DNA of 64,000 nt from NCBI GenBank assembly GCA_025677815.1, contig JAIXMP010000027.1:310001-374000 (forward strand), given 5' to 3'. Made by a program: the position numbers and the translations under genes. Below the pieces are notes generated by a model. It did not search any database, had not been told where the DNA came from, and was given only the letters and a program-made list of their open reading frames with translations. How positions within the stretch are numbered: position 1 is the first letter of the stretch; each line of letters opens with the position of its first letter. Source of the stretch: Phascolomyces articulosus (Eukaryota; Mucoromycota; Mucoromycetes; Mucorales; Lichtheimiaceae). Shown piece after piece: positions 37,882-51,157 of this stretch.

Positions 37882-40161
37882 CGCACTTACGTGTGTTATT
37901 TTTCTTTCTTACCACCCTTTGTCTCTTTCTCTCTTTCTCCACAATATATATTTTATACTTTACTTTTTTATCCCCATTATCAATACTTTGTATATCGTAA
38001 TCAAGCATTACTTTTTTCTCCATTGGAGGTTTTTCAGTTTTGCCTCCTAATAACCCATTTAATTAATTTTAATCACATATAGCTATACTCTACAATAATT
38101 CCACCCAATATTGGAGACTTTCACTTGACAGTAAAATTCATTGTATGGCTGGTTGAATATTGACGCAACATATAATATAACTACTATCCAATTTTTTAAA
38201 TAGTGTTATGTCCGTAAGAAAACAGTATGCCGAATAGGTATATCTGAATTAAAATGAGGAAAAAAGAATAAATCGTAAATAAAATATAATAACGCCACTA
38301 TTATGAAATGGTGTAGTTCAGAACGGTATACCAAATAAGGTATAATGTTCAACAATAAGAAAATAAGAAATGAATAAATGCCCTCTTTGCAGAAGGCGTA
38401 GATAAACAATAACAAATATTAATCCTCATCTCTATGAACTCACATAAACACGTACCCGACAATAGATAAACAATTAGAAATAAACACTTCATCGAAAAGT
38501 ATAAAAGGATCTCGATTTTATTAGATAGTTTTATCATCGTGACGATTTATTGAAATAAATCTTATAACATTTTTAATGTATTCTTATATCGTCTTCATAT
38601 TTCTATTTTTCACAAATAGTACTTACATGGGTACATAAACACCATAAATTATTCTAAGCAACATAGCAAACTTCACTACGACTATACGAGCAAGGACGCA
38701 AAGGTAATAATAAGGGTTCTATATGTATGATGTGAACCTATAGACAAGATATACCATCGACAATCAGTAATTGTATATCCACGCAGAATCAGCAGTTACT
38801 GCAGTAGAGATATGTTTAAATGAAAATATAATAAAGAGTATGATATTTTCCCATACTTTCGTATAATATACCTTTGCCATTGGTTCACTGAGATGATGAA
38901 GAAAAAGAGGTTCATATATACTACAAAAAGACCCTATGTTGTTAAAGTGTGCTGCTTTTCGTACATTTCCGTCTGTGGAAATGGCCACGAAATCTACTTT
39001 TATCAGAGTATTTAAAGACATGCATTAATTACATTCATATTCCTTTTTTATCGGTGAAAAATGAGTAAAAAGCACTTTAATTAATCGTGGTAGTAAATAA
39101 AATTCGTTACATTTACCGTCACTATTTTTATATCCATTACAAGAAGCAACTAACTATATTTCGATTTTATGATTACGTACCACAGGACACAATACATAAT
39201 TTTGACAAACTCAAAAATCTCATATAATTTTAATGTGATAAGGTTTACAAAAAAAAGTTTATATCTCTTTTTTGTTGCATAATGGATCCTTTATTTCTGG
39301 AACCTTATTATTACATTGCTTCTATAAGAGAAAGAGTATTAATCTTAAAGTTTTCATATAAATTAGACTTGAATTAGCTGGACCATCGATATTTTATATT
39401 GCTATTCTAGCCCAAGACAATTTTTAATTATAAGAACATGAAAGTCAAGCTCACTTTTCATTAAGTGAAAAAAAGATCGTATATATTTTGAACACTATAT
39501 GCTTAATTGTACGAATATGTCATATTATATCAAAATCACAATGTAATTAGATTATCAAACCCATGCACCTGTTTAATTCTTGGCTAATAAATTGGATCAC
39601 AAGCATCATCGTTATAATACGTAATTCAAAACATGAATTTCTCCCAAGGAGAATTTCCTGTCCCTAATTCTTTTTATTTAAATGAAAATATTTAGATGCA
39701 TCTTCTATTAGAAGTGATACGTGTTTACTATGCGACGGATTAATTCTCTCAAGAATATCCGATATGGTTTGTAATACAACATGCGAATAAACATGGATTA
39801 TTGTACTAAAGGAAGTGGTTTTTGATTCTGTAAAAGGTAGGGTGACGACTACCTGACAACAATAATCAGACATTTGATTGGATAGAAGTCTTTTTATTTT
39901 CCAAAAATGGTTACCAAATCCGGCGTTTTAGTTTTGCCATACTTATTTTGTATACGCCACATAAAGCAATCATTATTACACATAAGTAATAGGAACTTGC
40001 CAACATGCACTTTTGGTGTTGCCTATATCTCGATCTCCGCACTACCTTCCATAAGTATAGAGTTTCCAGTCTATGCACTCTCTTTCTCTCTTTTTCTCAA
40101 AACTTTGACTTTGTGAGGGAGGCGCTTTTCTTTTCTTTTTTTTTTAATACCTTTATTTGAC
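37882..40161. other. AT-rich region with two weak minus-strand candidates
   Basis: Two minus-strand open frames read like protein: 38764-39021 (MSLNTLIKVDFVAISTDGNV) and 39664-39873 (MSDYCCQVVVTLPFTESKTT). They might be exons of one small gene or relics. I found no splice that joins them and no family. The rest is gene-free AT-rich DNA and, at the right, the promoter of the GGT gene with a pyrimidine tract near 40080-40140. Confidence 0.35.
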
Positions 40162-43100
40162 ATGAGTTCAAGTGCAAGTGAACCCCTTCTTCCAAAACCA
40201 AATAACTTTACTCATGGTCGAAATCGTAAAAAGTATAAACTATGGATCGCACTTGGTGTTACTGCTTCTGTTTTACTTTTGATAACAGGATTTGTTTCCA
40301 CTACAGTTGAAGGACGCCCAGGTTAAAAAAAAGCTTATTTTTTGGATATTGACATTTATAAACTTTTTGATTTGTTATTAACGGAAATATTCATTCAAAA
40401 TAATAGAAAAAAGATCCGATGGTTATACTGGACGTCTAGTAACAGGCAAACGAGCAGCTGTTGCTGTAGAGGCTGAAGAGTGTTCTAATGTTGGCATAGA
40501 TAGTAAGTTTTTATATTTTTTTAATTTGCCAAATGAATGGATTCATGAAATAATGTTTTCTAACAAAAATTACCCGTGGGATTATTATTATGATACCTAT
40601 TTAGTTTTAAAACAAGGTGGAAATGCTGTTGATTCAGCTATTGCATCAGCATTATGTATCGGTGTTATTGATAGTTTTGCAACAGGTTAGGAAATTGCGT
40701 AATCTCATGTGTTGATAAGACAATTAACCCCTATTTTTTCAACTTCACTATATTTTACTATTTTATGCAGGACTTGGTGGGTAAGTTTTTATTAAAAATC
40801 GGAAGGGAGAGAACTTCTTTTCTAATATTGTTATAATTAAATGCGGATTATATTTTCTTCTTCACAGAGGGGGTTTCATGCTGATTCGAGCGCCTAATGG
40901 TACATTTGAGTTTATTGACTTTCGAGAGACTGCGCCATTAGCGGCAGATAGAGATATGTTTAATGATGATCCCGAATCGGCTAAATATGGTGGATTGTCA
41001 ATTGGTGTCCCGTGAGTATTCATATCATGATGATAGTCAGCAGGATATATATATATAAATCATGAGTGTGCCTGACAAGAACTTTCTTTTTTTTTTTTAA
41101 TTTTACAGGGGAGAAATTCGTGGATTTGAACTGGCTCATAAACGGTAAAGTTGTATATTTAATATACCGATTATCATCAGATTAAAAAAAATATACATGC
41201 ATTAAACTAAAGTTACAACTCATTTTTATTGATTCAACACAGTCATGGCAAATTGCCTTGGGCAGCATTATTTGAACCTGCTATAAGGATTGCAGGAGAA
41301 GGATTCCGAGCAACGCCATTATTGGAACAAAGATTAAAGGTAGATAAAAAAGGGGAAAAAAGAGATAAGAGAAGAGTTTATTTTTTTGTGTTTGGTAAGA
41401 TTCATTGTGGGAAAAAAAATAATTAAAAAATATTAAAGGCAGGTGAAAGTTGGTTAATGACCATGCCCGAGTGGACGGAAGTATTCGCCCCAAATGGTAC
41501 CTTGGCAAAAGCAGGTGATCTTATTATTCGATCCAAACTTGCAAAGACTTTGGAAACAGTTGCTAAAGAAGGACCTGATTCGTTTTATCATGTAAAGTTG
41601 AATGATCCACTTTTTTTTTGCACTTATTTGGAGTCAACATATAAAAAAAGGTCCTTCATATAAATATTGACAAAAACAAATAACATATATAGGGATTTAT
41701 TGCTGCTAGTTTGGTAAATGCAACTCAAGCAGGAGGAGGTATTATGACATTGGAAGATATGGAAAAATATGAGGCGATCATTCGACCTACTGTCAGTACC
41801 TACTACCATGGACGTAAGGTGACTACATGTACAACCCCTACTAGTGGACCATTGATTGCAAGTGTATTGAATATACTTGAACGGTACAATTTACCCGTCA
41901 GCGGAATGACTGGTGTCAATATTCATCGATTTACAGAAGCAATGAAATACGGATTCGCTTTCCGTACCGAATTTGGTGATCCAGATTTTGTAAATAATGA
42001 CGAGCGAATTGTGGAAATTGCGACAAAAGAATGGGCGGATATTGTTCGACAGAATATTTCTGATGTAAGAATATAAATATTTATGCTTGTTTATTTGTTG
42101 GGAACGGCGTTTTTGTTATTTTTTTGGGCAAATTCTTGGTTGAGTGAAAATAAGATGGATGATCATATTGTGGTATGTTAATGCCGGATAAATATATATT
42201 TTATATAGGACACGACCCATCCACCTTTATATTATGAACCAAAATTCGATCACGTTGCTTCTCACGGAACAATGCATCTATCTGTTGTCGATGAGGAAGA
42301 TGGTGCAGTTGCTTTGACATCTACTGTAAATTTATTATTTGGTGCGCGTATTTTGGATCAAGCCACCGGTATTATTTTGAATGATGAAATGGATGATTTC
42401 TCGATACCAGGGTAACGTGATTCTATATAAATTTCTCTTTTTTCTTAAAAGGAAGCAACTGACTTGAAAATGTATGGTATATTTATATAAATACAGAAAA
42501 CCTAATAACTTTGGTCTTTATCCGAGTGAATACAATTATGTTGGTAAGTATTATCGTGTGAAATAAGTGAAAAAAAATAGGAGGATAGTTCCATGAGAGT
42601 ATAATGAATGACCACTAAATGAGAGATTTTGATTTTTTTATGGTAAATTTAGCACCTGGTAAGCGACCTTTATCATCCATCACACCAACAATTATTGAAC
42701 GTGACTCAAAGTTTGAAATGGCATTGGGTGGTTCTGGTGGGTCTTTGATTCCAACCGCTACTTTGAATGTGAGTAATATTATTATTATTGTCATCCATAT
42801 GCATCATATCGCCATGTTGGATTTAAAGAGTATGTGATAATTATATCTGACTTGTTCTATTTTTTTTAATAAATTTAGGTTATTTTACATACCCTTGACT
42901 TTGGTCGTGACTTATACGATGCCATTGAGTATCCTCGATTACATCATCAACTGCTACCTGATATATTAGTTTCGGAAGAAGGATTTAGCAAAGATATCCT
43001 TGAGCAATTGAATGACCGTGGTCATAAGGTAATAAATTCAAAAATAAGATTGAATTTTATATTTACATTTATACTAATTATTATCAAATATACAATATGT

Positions 43101-43226
43101 TGATAGACATTTATGCTTGATAATAATAAACGTATTTCTGCGGTACAAGCTGTTCGACGCATGCCAGATGGTACTGTTCATGCTGCAAGTGATCCACGAA
43201 AACTTGGATTAGCAGCTGCATATTAG
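40162..43226 (+). CDS. Gamma-glutamyltranspeptidase (glutathione hydrolase)
   Basis: Removes the gamma-glutamyl group of glutathione; N-terminal nucleophile enzyme, in fungi usually vacuolar or at the membrane. Fourteen exons total 594 codons with all phases matching. A type II signal anchor lies at residues 27-48 (LWIALGVTASVLLLITGFV). Large-subunit blocks are ILKQGGNAVDSAIASALC, TGLGGGGFMLIRAPNG, DFRETAP and GVPGEIRGFE. The catalytic threonine is the T of SHGTMHLSVVD, where the precursor is expected to cut itself. Then come TSTVNLLFGARI, GKRPLSSITPTII and ALGGSGGSLIPT. Exons: 40162-40321, 40407-40502, 40605-40685, 40771-40780, 40868-41011, 41109-41144, 41243-41339, 41439-41591, 41693-42064, 42209-42411, 42497-42543, 42653-42768, 42879-43028, 43107-43226. 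The fourth exon is only 10 nt. Confidence 0.95.
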
Positions 43227-43660
43227 ATATAAACATAACCCTTTGTTTACTATTATTATATATTTTTCTCGTTTTTCTTGCTTTTTTTCCAAAGCAATAA
43301 TATTATTAAGAAACCAAATAGTTTTTATATATAATTTTTGGTTATTTTTAGAAATGTTAATATAAATATTAGCAATAGTATTACGTGGTTGTTGTTGATG
43401 CGTTTGTTATTGTGGTGTGTTAGATAAAAAGAAAGGGTGGATGTGCATATGTATATGGTGTAATTCAGCAAAAGAAAATGATGGATGAAAAGAGAAAATT
43501 CTTTAAGGAGATGGTGTGTGTGGGTAGTCGGTCAATAGTAGTATAAATGTTTGTTTCGCAAAAGAAGATTTGAAAATGCTTTCTTTGAAAGATAACAAAG
43601 AGAGTGGAGTGGTCGAGGAGAATTGTAAGAAGAAGAAAAATGTCGTGAACGTAATTATTA
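43227..43660. other. Convergent spacer
   Basis: 3' flanks of the GGT (+) and DR1 (-) genes. AT-rich first half, then a GT-rich stretch. No gene seen. Confidence 0.5.
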
Positions 43661-44331
43661 TTACTGCTGTTGTGCTTCAAACTTTTGTCGTGATTGAGCA
43701 AAAAGTAATTCTTGTTGCCGTAATAATTCCTCTTCAGCAATACCAGTATTCTCCAAACGTGTGCTTTTTCGGTCTCGTTCCTAGGCAATTATCATCCCCA
43801 TTAATAACCATGACAACATAAGACATATATACACATTTCAAAGCAAGTATCCACCTTTTGTTGTTTTTTATGTTCTTTATAAACTTCGTCTACTTCTTCC
43901 ACATAATCATCAAATCCAAGGGCTTGTAAAGCTGCTACAACATGTTCACCTGCGATCGTCTTTTTATTTTCACGTTCACAAATATCGTTGGCTTCTGAAG
44001 CGATTAAATGAATAAATTCTATCGTATTAATCCAATTCATGATTAAATTAATACAAGACATTATTTTTTTTAAAAAAAATATCCTTAAAGTGGAAACAAG
44101 AAAAAAAAACGTACCAACACATGAATCGATGAGTAGATCTCGTGTATCTTTGGCACAAGCGATCTCATTTGGCATCATTTCATTAATAAGTTTTTGTACA
44201 GTAGCTATATATTTATGAACATGTTAATTTCATTGCTTAACGTCATACAATGTTTGAATTAAAAAGAAATAGAAACCTTTTGGCAGTGACAAATCATCAT
44301 CGGCTGCGCCAGAACGTTCATTGTCACTCAT
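43661..44331 (-). CDS. NCB2: Negative cofactor 2 beta (DR1/NCB2), histone-fold
   Basis: NC2-beta pairs with NC2-alpha and binds TBP on promoters, blocking TFIIA/TFIIB. Four exons (44277-44331, 44115-44204, 43855-44018, 43661-43780) give 142 codons with exact phases. The short N-tail MSDNERSGAADDDLSLPKA precedes the histone fold: TVQKLINEMMP, CAKDTRDLLIDSCVEFIHLI, ASEANDICERENKKTIAGEH and VVAALQALGFDDYVEEVDE. A basic Q-rich tail, LLRQQELLFAQSRQKFEAQQ, follows. The family order is complete. Start is fixed by an in-frame ATG in a 19-residue first exon. Confidence 0.95.
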
Positions 44332-45517
44332 ATTGTATTTAAGTCGCAGGAAGGAAAAAAAAAGTGTGTTTTTTTCAAGAGTTGCATACCAACATTAATT
44401 ATTATCCTGTGCCATTCAAGTCACACGAAAATTTGGCAAAATTACTTATAGTAGAAAATGACAACGGTGAACTGAGACATCTTTTTTTTTCTTCCTTTTC
44501 TTTAACATTGTGAGATGTTTTATTATATTCTTTATCATGAACAAAATATCTTCATGGAAAATGTGATTTACTGTCAATATTTTGGAGTAATCACATGGGA
44601 TGTATTTTAGTTATATAGAAACGAAAATCCATACATATGGGTTCAGCAGCACACTTTGCTGATACCTGACCTCGTTTTCCCACTCTTACTTATTGCATAA
44701 TGTGCTAATTTCAGAGTAAAATACACTACAACGCTAATAAATCGCGATGTCAATGGTGCTGCCTTGGAAAAGAAAGCTTTTTTTCCCTATGACGAAGCAG
44801 CATTCTGAATGCTTCAGTCGCCTTATTCGAACCACTATTCATCTTGCTGGGTGGAAGCTCGGTGATGATACATTGTTATTAGTATTCTATACAGTTCTAT
44901 GCAAATATATACATATTTATGGGTACCCATTCTAAGAAGTACGGGTAATATATTCTAATGTATTAACAAAATATATTGTTCTAGCTTTGCAATTGAATGA
45001 TGCCATTTCCATTAACAATTATGCATAGGTAGTAATTTAGTATCCATATCAGCGTAGAATTGGTTAGGGTCCTTTGTACATTGAATAATTCATCTAATTA
45101 ATAGTAGAAAACAGGATAATCGGTATACAATATAACCTTTTCTATTTTTGATTATTATGCAATAGAATGATTTCGAATGGGAATATTGAATTAATTCATA
45201 TGATGATGTTATGAAATGTATATTAAGTCATTCTCAAACATCGAAAGGCATTGGCACTAAATTTGGATTTGTTGATGGAAAAACATTTTTATATGAAACA
45301 CTCTTTTCTTCTTTATCTGCAGAGGTTAATTGTTGCAGTGGATTTATAAGAATAACGATATTGTAAGTCGAACCTTCTTATCTACTTTTAATGCATAGAT
45401 TTCATTATTTCAAAAGGCTAATCAGTTGAATGATTGATGTAACAATTGTAAATCTTTCTTTACTACCGCCATCTTTTTCCACTGAAAATAACTATCACCA
45501 GTCAGAACAAACTGCAT

Positions 45518-45557
<40 letters not shown>

Positions 45558-47394
45558 ATCACCCCAGCTTCCTTCCGTTACAATGACTACTACGAGTACG
45601 ACAGCTCATCCGCGAGTAAAACGAGTGACAAAAAATAAACAAACTGATATGGGAGAGTCTTGTCGAAAAAATTCCAAACGTTAAGATCAAAATACTTCCA
45701 ACAACAACGACATCAACAAAATTCAATTAACAATTGTACGAATCATAACATTTTACTAAAGCATAGCACGATAATAATAACAATACCGATTATAATATAA
45801 TATAGCACTTCAGTCTCTTCTTTTATAAAAAATAAAATCTATGAACTGGAAATATTTTTTAATATATGATACTATTAGACAACAAACATATTTCAGTATT
45901 TACAAAATATCTTCACTTTTTTTTTGTTTTTGTTTTTGTTTTTGTTTTTGGAATGGAATGAGTCCTAATTATTATATTGAATGTTTAACAATTACACTGG
46001 TCAAACAAAATTACACTCAAGTGCCAATAATTATGCCGATCTTTTGAAATTTTACATCGGCAGAACCAAAAAATGAGTTTCCTTTCCCCAATTCTATATT
46101 CTTAAACGCAAAACACTGTATTTTCTCTCTCATCATTATCAAACATCTAGTCTTTACAATAAAATAATTGAAGAAAAAAAACAGTGTATTTTTCATGGTT
46201 TACATCAAGGAACGAAATTCCCAAGCTATTTATTAGCTTGGGAGCAAAATGTTACTTGACGACCTGCCTTCAAGTATATGCAATGACGCCAGCTATAGGC
46301 AAACCACCGACGGTATCAGGGGCGGAGGAAAGTTGAAAAATAAGAACGTCTGTGATGGATCAAAAAACAGACTTTTCTTGTAATGGTAAAGTGTGATAGA
46401 TTGTTGCACTGTTGTGACGGGTCATGATGCATTTCTAATAGATAAAAAAAAATCCAAACCGGGATAACATTTTTTTGTTTTTGTTTTTTTTTTTTTTTGT
46501 TCTTTACAAGGACTGGATAACCTCAAAGAGAAGAGCATCGTATATAACCGAAGCTAATCATTATCTCTAACTGCGAAAGTCCAATATCAAAATCATAACG
46601 TTTACTTTTTTATTGTGTATAATCAAATCATAGCTTTCACGAGAGATCGAGAAAGACGAGAAGTACTTTTTGTACATTTCATCTATTGATATTTGGTTGT
46701 TTGTTAAAAAGTTGTTATACATATCTTTCTATCCATCTACACATAGGATGTATCCTTAGGTAATAGAATAATGGGTTTAAGATTTAAAATATGATGTATG
46801 GCTATTAGTCGTTACATAGATAACGTGGGGCGTGGAAAGGTTCATCGGCTTATCCTCTTCCTAGAGTAATTCCTGCAATACACATAATATAGAGGTCATA
46901 GACTGTATCCATGTTATAATACAACGCTGAGAGATGGCTACTCGAGCATTATTTTTGGTGAAATATTGAAAAATCTATAGCAGACAGATGATTTGTAGTG
47001 CAATATATACTGGGAATAAAACTATTTTAATAAAGTGCCGTTCGATAGTAATATTAATGATAGCGCTTTATGGTCTGCTTTTTTCTAATTTACATTTTTG
47101 TTTTAGTAATATTTGTATGGCGCAAACTGGCCCAGCTCTTGTATGTATACTAAAATTGTCTTATGAAATAATGATTGTTTACGTATTAAACTGTTGTTGC
47201 TACTCTAATGACTATTCAAACATTTTTTTTTTTCAAATCGACCCCACCAGTCCATCTCTTTTTCCGCTTTTTACTTGACAACATAATATATATATATATT
47301 GGAAGCAAATATTAGACAAAATCCTTAATAATAAGATATAAACACATAAAAAATAAATAAAAGATAATATCGTATTTATAAATCTAGCTTATTC
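44332..47394. other. Long intergenic region with polyAla frame, (TTTTTG)n and a hairpin
   Basis: No firm gene. The frame 45430-45684 carries an (AGC)n-coded Ala run (about 45526-45551) with Ser/Thr-rich flanks and a basic end; it could be a terminal exon but nothing upstream joins to it. A TTTTTG repeat lies at about 45919-45952. A perfect 10-bp inverted repeat (TCCCAAGCTA / TAGCTTGGGA) lies at 46219-46243. Confidence 0.45.
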
Positions 47395-50300
47395 TTAAAA
47401 ATAATTATAAAATCCAATATTACTCCAAGATAAAAGACATTTTTTCAATAACTGAGCATCGAGCATTGGTGCATCAACTAATGATGGAGCTACTCTAACT
47501 GTATTCGTAGTATCCCATATTGGAATGCCTTGTAAGGAATGTTTCCAATGGTTTTCATAAAAAGTGAGAAGACGGTATGCAGGGTTCTTTTCATGCTTGC
47601 TCAATTCGTTGATCCACACATCGGGTTTTACGACCTTAAAATCCATGCCACATACTTTCATTATATCGAGTAAATCTGACCATCGAAAAGATTTTGGATT
47701 TACAACATGGAAAAAATTGTCTATTTCAGCCATCGTCTTGTTCATAGGATAAAAGTCAATTGTTGTTTTAAGCATAATATCCAAAATCGTTTTTGCAGCA
47801 GAATCGACGGAAATCCAATTTACGTCACCTCCAAGATCAGGCATCATCTTCATTGCTGCACCAGCAGTAATCATAAGTGGATATTGCTCATTAGTATTCC
47901 ATACACCATGTTGAGTATCACCACACACTTGACCCAATCGTTCGACAAAACAAGGAAATTTTTTATGTTCAGAAAGATAAGCAAATAAATGTTCGACAAT
48001 ATACTTGGATTGAGCATATCCCATTGGCATGGCAATATGTGGATCTTGTGGCACTGCACATTCTGGAATGATTACCAAATCCTTTTTGGGAAACCCTTGT
48101 CTTTTGATTGCTCTATAATTGGCTGTGGCACTAATGCTAGAGACAACGTGAGTTGGGATTGGGTTGATCTTGCGCCATGCAAATTTGAGAATATTGTAAA
48201 GTCCTCTTATACACGCACGCTCGAAATGCTGTACAGGTTGATTAAAATCAACTAGCCAGCCACAGAACTGGATCATGGTTACTTCGTTTTTGAGTTTGAT
48301 AAAAGTAGTTTGGTCCAATCCAAGATTAGGTTCATCAAGATTGTCCATAAGCAACGCTTCCACCTTGTCCGTAGTCGAAAGTAATTCTGTATCTATACAT
48401 CGATCCTTGAATGATTTCTCAATCCGTTGCATGAGTGAATATTGACAATCGTTATTTTTGTTTGTTTTATTACGAACAAGGCAATATATTCTCTTGATTT
48501 GGGGTGATAAAATCATATCACGAAGTAAAAATGCACCAAGTGATCCTGTAACACCAGTAAGCAAGACTGTGTGCTGCTCTTGTTGACGATGATTATGATC
48601 AAAGATGGCTTGTGTTGGAAAATCATATTCGGTTCGACCAAGATAATCGTATAGGATAGATTGTGTTTCTTGATATCTTTTTTCAATTTGAATTCTGGTT
48701 TGATCTTCCGGTGATAATATTGGCATTGCTGACAATGATGGCGGTGTTGTTGGAGGTGGGGTGACATTACCATGGGTAACACTGATGGCTGCAGTTATTG
48801 TTGCATCAAGCACTCTAATCATGGATTTGATTGTTGGATATTCAAATAAAAGGTTATGTGGAACGGGTTTGAACCTTGATGCAATTTTGTTACGCAGTTG
48901 AATAGCAAGAAGTGAATTAAGGCCATAGTCGAACAAAGAAACATGGAGGTCTATTTCAGCTGGTTGGCGGTGGAGTACTTGTGCTGCAGCTTGACGTAAA
49001 AAAGTGTCGATGCTAATATCCTTCGTTTTTGTCATTGCTGGAGAGCCACAGTGACCATTGGTATTATTGGCAACAGCTTGTTGGTACTCCTCTTCTTTGT
49101 CTACATCGTTCTCTTCCATCGATACATCGCCTTGAAAAAGGAAATCATTGTACATTTGATCGATTTCACTTTCAAAGACCTGGACCGCTTTTTTACGAAT
49201 GACGTTGTCCTTGGCTGTTGTTGGCAACTTCTTGTTCATAGGTAAAATATAGATCATTTGAGGCACCATGATGGTACTATGGCTTGGTGCTACTTTATTT
49301 GCTTCTTTTACTCCTTCATATACTGATATATAATAAAAAATGTATTAGTTCCCAGTATATAGTGTTGTTATTGAGAAAAGGATCAATATAAGTGTACTAT
49401 TATGCATACATACTTTTAGATAACATCTCTTTGGGAGTATACCTAATGGCTTGTTCCATTTTAAGCTCGATCAAAATAGCAGTACATTCTCGATTTTCGC
49501 CTATAACAGTACACTTTCGTACAATATCAACATTAGAAACCCTGTTCTCCATTGGAATTGGATTTGTTTTTTCACCATTTTTCCTATAAGTTATTTTTGT
49601 CGATGAGAATAACATTTCATGGTTGAGAGAAACGCCCATAGAGTTATTACTTTTATTAAATGATTTGACATTCTTACATGACAAGAGTATCATCGATACG
49701 ACCCACCATTCTCCAATTATTAGAACCAAGTGGTTCTTCCATAAACAAATCCCCAGATGCATAATCACCGTTAGGTCGATTGCTGACGCGACTAGCAAAA
49801 GATGGACAATTACCAGTAAGTATCAGCTGACATGTGTCCGGAGAACTCTGACTAATTGGTTCCAACATCATAAATGGAGCGAGTTTTTCGACGGGACGAA
49901 GGTATTTCCATGAGATATTTTCTTTCAAGGAAGTTTTGCTGGATATCATTGCAATACCAAACTCTAAGAAGAATAAAGGTAAAAAAAAAATGAAAAAATA
50001 TGCATAAGTAAATGTATTTTAATACGCATCGTTACTAAAATTAAAGTAAACAGCATACCAGTAGTTCCATAGGCGCAACGAACATTTAATCCTTTTGAAC
50101 ATAAATAATCACCTGTTGGAATCTTGAGTGGTGCACTGACGGCCATATAGAATTTGATTTGTTTCAAAATGGATGGAATACCAATAATCATCGTTGAATT
50201 ATCATTATCGGTGCAACCATGCTCAGTTTCTTTGAGATAATCGGCTATTTCTTCTAACTGTATGGGCATAGAGGTCATTGCCGTCACACCATAAGCTTGG

Positions 50301-51157
50301 CTAACTACAATAATATCGCGTGGCGATGGAGGCAAACGATGAAACAATACAGCGGCAGCACCAAACGATACCACAACTAGAAATGTATATATTCCAGATC
50401 CGTGGAAAAATGGACAGGGCATCAACATCACATCCTTGGAACCAAAATGTTGACTGCAACTATTATACATGTTTTCACCCAATGTATGAATTGTTGTCCA
50501 CAAAACTGAACGATTAGTCTCGTACGTTGGTTTTGGAAACGCTGTACTCCCAGAAGAATGCAAAATTCCTACTACTGCATCTTCATCTTCTTGTTGATAA
50601 TCCATTCCGATGGTAATTTCTTGTGAACCACAATGTTGGTATCTGTTGGCACTGGAGTTGTTTGACAAGTGATAGGAGAACATAAGAGAAATCATTTCAT
50701 TCAAAGGAGCCAAGCCCTTAACACCACAACATTTGGGGACTTGGGCAGCACATTTTTGCGAAATATCTCGATACTTTTCAGAAGTCATGAGATACTTCGT
50801 ATCGGTCTTGGAAAGAAGATGAACAATGGCTGCTTCTGAGTTACGTGGAGAAATTGCAAAGAAGACTCTTCGAAGCTTGAGAATAGCCAAGATGGTTAAC
50901 ACGGAAAGCACTGGATCGTCAAGTAAATAACCAATAACACGACATTCTTCAATAGGAGGCAGTTGTGTAGACAACTCATGAGCAAGAGAAGTTGCCATCT
51001 TGTCAACCTGGCCATACGTCAATGAAGCAAAATCAAGAGTGTTTGGAACCTGGTAACGGAGACAGATGTTGTCTTTGAAACGAATAGCTTGGGTTTCAAA
51101 CATCTGAATAACAGTGGTAAAGTTTGGAGGGTAACTGTAAAGTTGCTGGGGAATCAT
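47395..51157 (-). CDS. NRPS-like adenylate-forming reductase (A-T-R)
   Basis: Activates a carboxylic acid as adenylate, loads it on a phosphopantetheine arm and reduces the thioester with NAD(P)H to aldehyde or alcohol. Exons 50059-51157, 49678-49963, 49414-49583 and 47395-49322 give 1160 codons. A domain: LHSSGSTAFPKPTYETN (A3), CAYGTTEFG (A5), GDYASGDLF (A7), GRIDDTLVMKNGEKTNPIPM (A8). Carrier domain near residue 600: FDYGLNSLLAIQLRNKI, with the serine that takes the arm. Reductase: TVLLTGVTGSLGAFLLRDM (nucleotide loop) and the catalytic pair in MGYAQSKYIVEHL. No condensation domain, so it is not a peptide synthetase. Start is the ATG before IPQQLYSYPPNF; an AG just upstream may end a 5'-UTR intron, and a longer frame to 51229 exists. 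Substrate unknown; A-domain pockets in this class are not readable by eye. Confidence 0.92.

Noticed and set aside
45430..45684. PolyAla frame as a gene
   Set aside because: Driven by an (AGC)n repeat; no upstream exon or family, so kept only as a note.
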